Assembly: GCA_012719335.1 (NCBI GenBank)
Contig: JAAYAO010000095.1
Coordinates: 1 to 8,840, forward strand
Source of the DNA: Propionibacterium sp.
Lineage (GTDB): Bacteria > Actinomycetota > Actinomycetes > Propionibacteriales > Propionibacteriaceae
Direction: 5' to 3'
DNA: 8,840 bases
Below are positions 6,273-8,840 of this stretch, piece after piece (position 1 is the stretch's first letter; the number at the start of each line of letters is the position of its first letter). The notes beneath the pieces were generated by a model. That model did no database searches, was not told the DNA's origin, and saw nothing but the letters and a program-made list of their open reading frames with translations. The position numbers were made by a program, and so were the translations under genes.

Positions 6273-7187
6273 GTGGAAGCACACGACGACAGCGCCGTGA
6301 TTCGGGTTCGCGTTCCGGCCAAACTGAACGTTGCCCTGCACGTGGGGCCACTGGACGACAACGGCTATCACCCCCTGAACACGGTCTTCCAAGCGGTGTC
6401 GCTCTACGACGAGATCACTGCCACCGCACTGCCCGACGGGGACGTGCAGGTGCGCACCGCCGACGCCGAGTGGCTCGACGGCCCCGACCACCTCGCGGTG
6501 CGGGCGGCCCGGCTGCTGCAACAACGCCACGGCATCACCGACGGGTGTCGGTTGACGGTGCGCAAGACGATTCCGGTGGCCGGCGGCATGGCGGGCGGGT
6601 CGGCCGACGCGGCCGGCGCCCTGGTCGCCTGCGCCAAGCTGTGGGGGCTCGACCCCGACCCCGAGGACCTCACCCGGCTGGCGGCCGAACTGGGCAGTGA
6701 TGTGCCCTTCAGCCTGCTGGGCGGGGTCGCGATCGGCACCGGCCGCGGTGACCAACTGGTGCCGCTGCTGGTGCGCGGCACCCTGTGGTGGGTGCTGGTC
6801 TTCGACGAGGCCGGCCTGTCCACCCCGCAGGTCTACCGCCGCTTCGACGAACTGCGCGAGGGGGGTCTCGGCCCCCGCGAACTGAACGAGATCGACGCCG
6901 AACTGCTGCGGGCGCTGGCCGCCGGGGATGCCGAAGCCCTGGCGCCGTTGTTGGTCAACGATTTGGCCCGGGCCGCGGTCGATCTGCACCCGCCGTTGGC
7001 CCGAACCCTGGAGGCCGGACGGGAGGCCGGGGCCTTGGCCGGGTTGGTCAGTGGCTCGGGCCCCACCTGCGCGTTCCTGGCCCGGGACGAGTCCGACGCG
7101 ATCGACATCTCGAACCGGCTCGCCGCCACCGGACGGGTGGTGCGGCGGGTGGCCGGCCCGGTGCCCGGGGCCCGGCCGTTGAGCTGA
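6273..7187 (+). CDS. ispE: 4-diphosphocytidyl-2-C-methyl-D-erythritol kinase IspE
   Basis: IspE phosphorylates CDP-methylerythritol with ATP in the MEP pathway of isoprenoid synthesis, which supplies polyprenyl carriers and quinone side chains. The 304-residue GHMP kinase shows VRVPAKLNVALHVG with Lys17 in the substrate-binding motif, NGYHPLNTVFQAVSLYDEI, the glycine-rich ATP loop IPVAGGMAGGSADAA (100-114), LGSDVPFSLLGG with the probable catalytic Asp143, and LVSGSGPTCAFL near the C-terminus. It ends GPVPGARPLS, very like the mycobacterial protein. GTG 6273 is preferred; GTG 6267 is two codons earlier and equally in frame, and lies almost on the TAACCT hexamer. It follows ksgA by 11 bp, and its stop is 4 bp from the stop of the convergent marR gene. 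Identity is very secure. Confidence 0.96.
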   Translation: MEAHDDSAVIRVRVPAKLNVALHVGPLDDNGYHPLNTVFQAVSLYDEITATALPDGDVQVRTADAEWLDGPDHLAVRAARLLQQRHGITDGCRLTVRKTIPVAGGMAGGSADAAGALVACAKLWGLDPDPEDLTRLAAELGSDVPFSLLGGVAIGTGRGDQLVPLLVRGTLWWVLVFDEAGLSTPQVYRRFDELREGGLGPRELNEIDAELLRALAAGDAEALAPLLVNDLARAAVDLHPPLARTLEAGREAGALAGLVSGSGPTCAFLARDESDAIDISNRLAATGRVVRRVAGPVPGARPLS

Positions 7188-7191
7188 GCGG

Positions 7192-7695
7192 TCAGTCGAA
7201 GGCCGCGGACAGCCGGCGCAGCAGGGCGGCCAGCTCTTGGCGGTCGGCGGTGTCCAGCCCGGCCAGGATTTCCTCCTCGGCGGTGACCAGCGCATCCAGG
7301 GCGCCGTCCACCACGAGTCGTCCCTGCTCGGTCATCGCCACCAGCACGCCGCGCCGGTCGGACGGATCGGGTAGTCGTTCGACCAGACCACGTTCGGTGA
7401 GCCGGTCGACCCGGGTCGTCATCGTCCCGCTGGTGACCATCGTTTCGCGCAGCAGTTGGCCCGGGGTCAACCGGTAGGGGTGCCCGCTGCGGCGCAGTGC
7501 GGCCAGCACGTCGAACTCCCAGCCGGTCACCCCGTGATCGGTGAAGGCCGACTGGCGGGCGCGGTCGAGCAGCACCGCGATCCGGGTGATGCGGCTGAAG
7601 ATCAGCAGGGGTTTGGTGTTCAGGTCCGGGCGTTCGCGCACCCAGTCCGCCACGAGCGCATCCACCTCGTCCGTGGTGTGCGGGCTCGTCGTCAT
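7192..7695 (-). CDS. MarR-family winged-helix transcriptional regulator
   Basis: A 167-residue protein with the typical MarR layout: N-terminal dimerisation helices (PLLIFSRITRIAVLLDRARQSAF), a helix-turn-helix with GWEFDVLAALRRSG, LTPGQLLRETMVTSGTMTTRVDRLTERGLVERL as recognition helix region, then the wing motif DPSDRRGVLVAMTEQGR with the conserved Asp-Arg-Arg, and C-terminal dimerisation helices. Such proteins bind palindromes as dimers and usually respond to small aromatic ligands or oxidants; no Cys is present, so direct thiol redox sensing is unlikely. ATG 7695 is chosen over ATG 7704 because a TAGAAT hexamer overlaps the latter and ends 7 nt before the former. It lies 10 bp downstream of tetR on the same strand. 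Target genes are unknown; there is no adjacent transporter or enzyme to suggest one. Confidence 0.9.
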   Translation of the reverse strand: MTTSPHTTDEVDALVADWVRERPDLNTKPLLIFSRITRIAVLLDRARQSAFTDHGVTGWEFDVLAALRRSGHPYRLTPGQLLRETMVTSGTMTTRVDRLTERGLVERLPDPSDRRGVLVAMTEQGRLVVDGALDALVTAEEEILAGLDTADRQELAALLRRLSAAFD

Positions 7696-7702
7696 GGGGC
7701 GC

Positions 7703-7708
7703 ATTCTA
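7703..7708 (-). promoter_or_regulatory. -10-like hexamer for leaderless marR that contains the tetR stop codon
   Basis: TAGAAT on the minus strand is a near-consensus TAtaaT-type hexamer. Its first three bases are the TAG stop of tetR (7706-7708). Seven bases (GCGCCCC) separate it from ATG 7695, and there is no Shine-Dalgarno sequence. This is the strongest single -10 match in the window; a -35 is not obvious inside the tetR coding end. Confidence 0.55.
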
Positions 7709-8356
7709 TCGAGCGGAGCGACTTTCGTGGTGCGGGGGCAGCAAGCGCGGATCGTGTTCCAGGTTGCCCAGGCCGTTCCAGGCCAGGTTCACCAACTGGG
7801 CGGCCACCTCGTCCTGCTTGGGTTGTTTCTCGCCCAGCCACCACTGTGCGGTGTAGGCCACCATGCCGACCAGCATCTGGGAGTACATCCGGGCGAGTTT
7901 CGGGTCGTACTTGCGGGCCTTGAATGCCGCCACCAACAGGTCTTCGACCCGTGAGGCCACATCACCCAGAATCGTGGTCAGCGAGGTGCCGGTGGTGCCC
8001 GGGGCGGTGTCGCGGGCCAGGATCGCGAACCCGTCCGGGGTGGTGGCGACGTAGTCGAGCATCGCCACCGTGCCCGCCTGCACCAGCCCGCGCATCGAGG
8101 TCGGCTGGGTGAGGGCGGTGCGGATCGCGTCCAGCAGGGTGCGCACCTCGCGGTCGATGATCACCGCGTAGAGGCCCTCCTTGCCGCCGAAGTGCTCGTA
8201 GACCACCGGTTTGCTCACCTTCGCCGCGGCCGCGATCTCCTCGACCGTGGCCCCCTCGAACCCTCGTTCGGCGAACACCCGACGCCCCACCGTGATCAAC
8301 TGCTCACGGCGTTCCGCCCCCGTCATCCTGGTGCGGCGACTCTTCTCGCTGGCCAT
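7706..8356 (-). CDS. TetR/AcrR-family transcriptional regulator
   Basis: A 216-residue TetR-type repressor. The N-terminal DNA-binding domain is clear: RMTGAERREQLITVGRRVFAERGFEGATVEEIAAAAKVSKPVVYEHFGGKEGLYAVI (about residues 10-66), with the helix-turn-helix at 37-56 and the YxHFxxKExL signature. The C-terminal ligand and dimer domain includes ILARDTAPGTTGTSL and the stretch GMVAYTAQWWLGEKQPKQDEVAAQLVNLAWNGLGNLE, a type I recall from many actinobacterial regulators of this kind; the ligand is unknown. ATG 8356 is chosen because the basic leader and helix-turn-helix start there; the frame stays open further upstream but that part lies opposite the nucleotidyltransferase gene. It is divergent from that gene (54 bp apart) and upstream of marR, so autoregulation and control of the divergent module are both possible but not shown. 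Confidence 0.93.
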   Translation of the reverse strand: MASEKSRRTRMTGAERREQLITVGRRVFAERGFEGATVEEIAAAAKVSKPVVYEHFGGKEGLYAVIIDREVRTLLDAIRTALTQPTSMRGLVQAGTVAMLDYVATTPDGFAILARDTAPGTTGTSLTTILGDVASRVEDLLVAAFKARKYDPKLARMYSQMLVGMVAYTAQWWLGEKQPKQDEVAAQLVNLAWNGLGNLEHDPRLLPPHHESRSAR

Positions 8357-8362
8357 GGGTCG

Positions 8363-8368
8363 AGTCTG
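8363..8368 (-). promoter_or_regulatory. Weak -10-like hexamer for tetR
   Basis: CAGACT on the minus strand ends 6 nt before ATG 8356 (spacer CGACCC). It keeps the second A and final T of the -10 consensus but lacks the first T. No Shine-Dalgarno sequence precedes the ATG, so leaderless transcription is plausible, but this is the poorest of the hexamers listed. Confidence 0.25.
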
Positions 8369-8371
8369 CCA

Positions 8372-8391
8372 GCACCGACGGCCCGGGGTGC
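8372..8391. repeat. Short inverted repeat in the tetR / nucleotidyltransferase gap
   Basis: GCACC (8372-8376) and GGTGC (8387-8391) form 5-bp arms around a 10-bp spacer between the two divergent starts. TetR-family operators are often palindromes in just this location, so it is a candidate operator. In GC-rich DNA such short arms occur often by chance. Confidence 0.22.
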
Positions 8392-8404
8392 GCCCCAGTA
8401 CCAT
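8375..8404 (+). promoter_or_regulatory. Promoter of the nucleotidyltransferase module, leaderless spacing
   Basis: TACCAT (8399-8404, TAnnnT) is followed by six bases (GAGGTC) and ATG 8411. CCGACG at 8375-8380, 18 bp upstream, shares the GAC core of a -35. The GAGG within the spacer is only 2 nt from the ATG, too close for a normal ribosome binding site. Same TACCAT hexamer as before rpfB. Confidence 0.5.
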
Positions 8405-8410
8405 GAGGTC

Positions 8411-8728
8411 ATGACCGGGGCAGTGCAGGACGAGCGGGTGCTCTCGTTGGCGATGCTGCGTGACATGGCGCCGGCGATCAAGGCCACCGCGCGGCAACAC
8501 CGCAGCACCGGACGCATCGGGGTTTACGGATCCATCGCCCGCGGGGAGGCAACCCCCGACTCCGACATCGACTTCTTGATCGAGTTCGAGGAGGACGCCT
8601 CGCTGTTCGATCTGGTGGCCCTGCAAACGGCCCTGGCAGAGCTGATCGGCAAGCCCGTCGATGTGCTCTCCGCAGCCGCCGAAGGACGAGCCGCCGATCA
8701 CGCCCGGACGCAGTCGGTGCCACTGTGA
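8411..8728 (+). CDS. Minimal nucleotidyltransferase (MNT), probable MntA-type antitoxin
   Basis: A 105-residue protein of the DNA polymerase beta-like minimal nucleotidyltransferase family. The motif GSIARGEATPDSDIDFLIEF is complete: Gly40-Ser41, ten residues, then Asp52-x-Asp54 (GSX10DXD), the nucleotide- and metal-binding site. Asp84 in KPVDVLS is the likely third carboxylate. In characterised pairs MntA transfers AMP from ATP to a tyrosine of the HepT RNase toxin and silences it. With all three Asp present, this protein is predicted to be catalytically competent (inference). Its TGA stop overlaps the GTG of the next gene as GTGA, indicating translational coupling of antitoxin before toxin. 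It sits divergent from tetR at the edge of a conserved housekeeping cluster. Confidence 0.88.
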   Translation: MTGAVQDERVLSLAMLRDMAPAIKATARQHRSTGRIGVYGSIARGEATPDSDIDFLIEFEEDASLFDLVALQTALAELIGKPVDVLSAAAEGRAADHARTQSVPL

Positions 8729-8840
8729 CGAAGGATCGGCCCTCGCGCGATGAGATTGCTGCCGCGTTGGCCGAGGTCACCGAACAAGCGCACTATCTGA
8801 AGGAATGCGGCAGCGAGCGTTTCCGCGCCAATGACATCGA
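8725..8840 (+). CDS. Probable HEPN-domain (HepT-like) toxin, N-terminal fragment cut by window edge
   Basis: Only 38 codons are visible, from a GTG that overlaps the upstream stop (GTGA). The fragment begins TKDRPSRDEIAAALAEVTEQ and continues HYLKECGSERFRANDI: a charged helix followed by a short 'F....' element, as at the start of DUF86/HepT proteins. The catalytic RxxxxH motif and the adenylylated tyrosine of HepT would lie beyond position 8840, so the identification rests on gene order, overlap and helix pattern. If correct it is an RNase toxin neutralised by the preceding nucleotidyltransferase. Other HEPN families or an unrelated small protein remain possible. Confidence 0.6.
   Translation, partial: MTKDRPSRDEIAAALAEVTEQAHYLKECGSERFRANDI

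Overview
The window is very GC-rich, gene-dense DNA from an actinobacterium (Actinomycetota). The evidence is GC-rich third codon positions, a resuscitation-promoting factor (RpfB), a bacterial protein O-mannosyltransferase, and the gene order pmt / rsmI ... tatD - rpfB - ksgA - ispE, which is shared with Mycobacterium tuberculosis (the Rv1002c-Rv1011 region). The exact lineage cannot be fixed from the sequence; something like Propionibacteriales is a guess.

Layout. Positions 1-2375 (minus strand) carry pmt followed by the start of a family-5 type substrate-binding lipoprotein that runs off the left edge. Only 37 bp separate pmt from rsmI on the plus strand, so the two promoters are divergent and packed together. 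rsmI (16S rRNA 2'-O-methyltransferase) is followed 17 bp later by tatD. A 98-bp gap with a recognisable promoter precedes the plus-strand cluster rpfB - rsmA/ksgA - ispE: a secreted cell-wall muralytic enzyme, a ribosome-maturation methyltransferase and an isoprenoid-pathway kinase. ispE converges with a minus-strand pair of regulators, tetR then marR, with only 4 bp between the ispE and marR stop codons. Divergent from tetR, at the right edge, is a small nucleotidyltransferase (MNT) with a GTGA-overlapping partner that looks like the start of a HEPN protein, i.e. the left part of a probable MntA/HepT-type toxin-antitoxin module. No stretch over 300 bp lacks a gene; I saw no rRNA, tRNA, CRISPR array, insertion sequence or convincing intrinsic terminator.

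The genes form a plausible housekeeping theme of envelope growth plus ribosome maturation. IspE feeds isoprenoid synthesis, which supplies the polyprenyl carriers needed for peptidoglycan and for the mannosyl donor used by Pmt. RpfB remodels peptidoglycan. RsmI and RsmA both methylate 16S rRNA. The MNT/HEPN pair is the accessory element.

The most striking features are regulatory. Six genes have a TAnnnT -10-like hexamer ending 6-8 nt before the start codon and no ribosome binding site, which is the signature of leaderless transcription. In two cases the hexamer uses the stop codon of the upstream gene. rsmA/ksgA has no ATG, GTG or TTG that preserves its conserved N-terminus, and seems to start at CTG.
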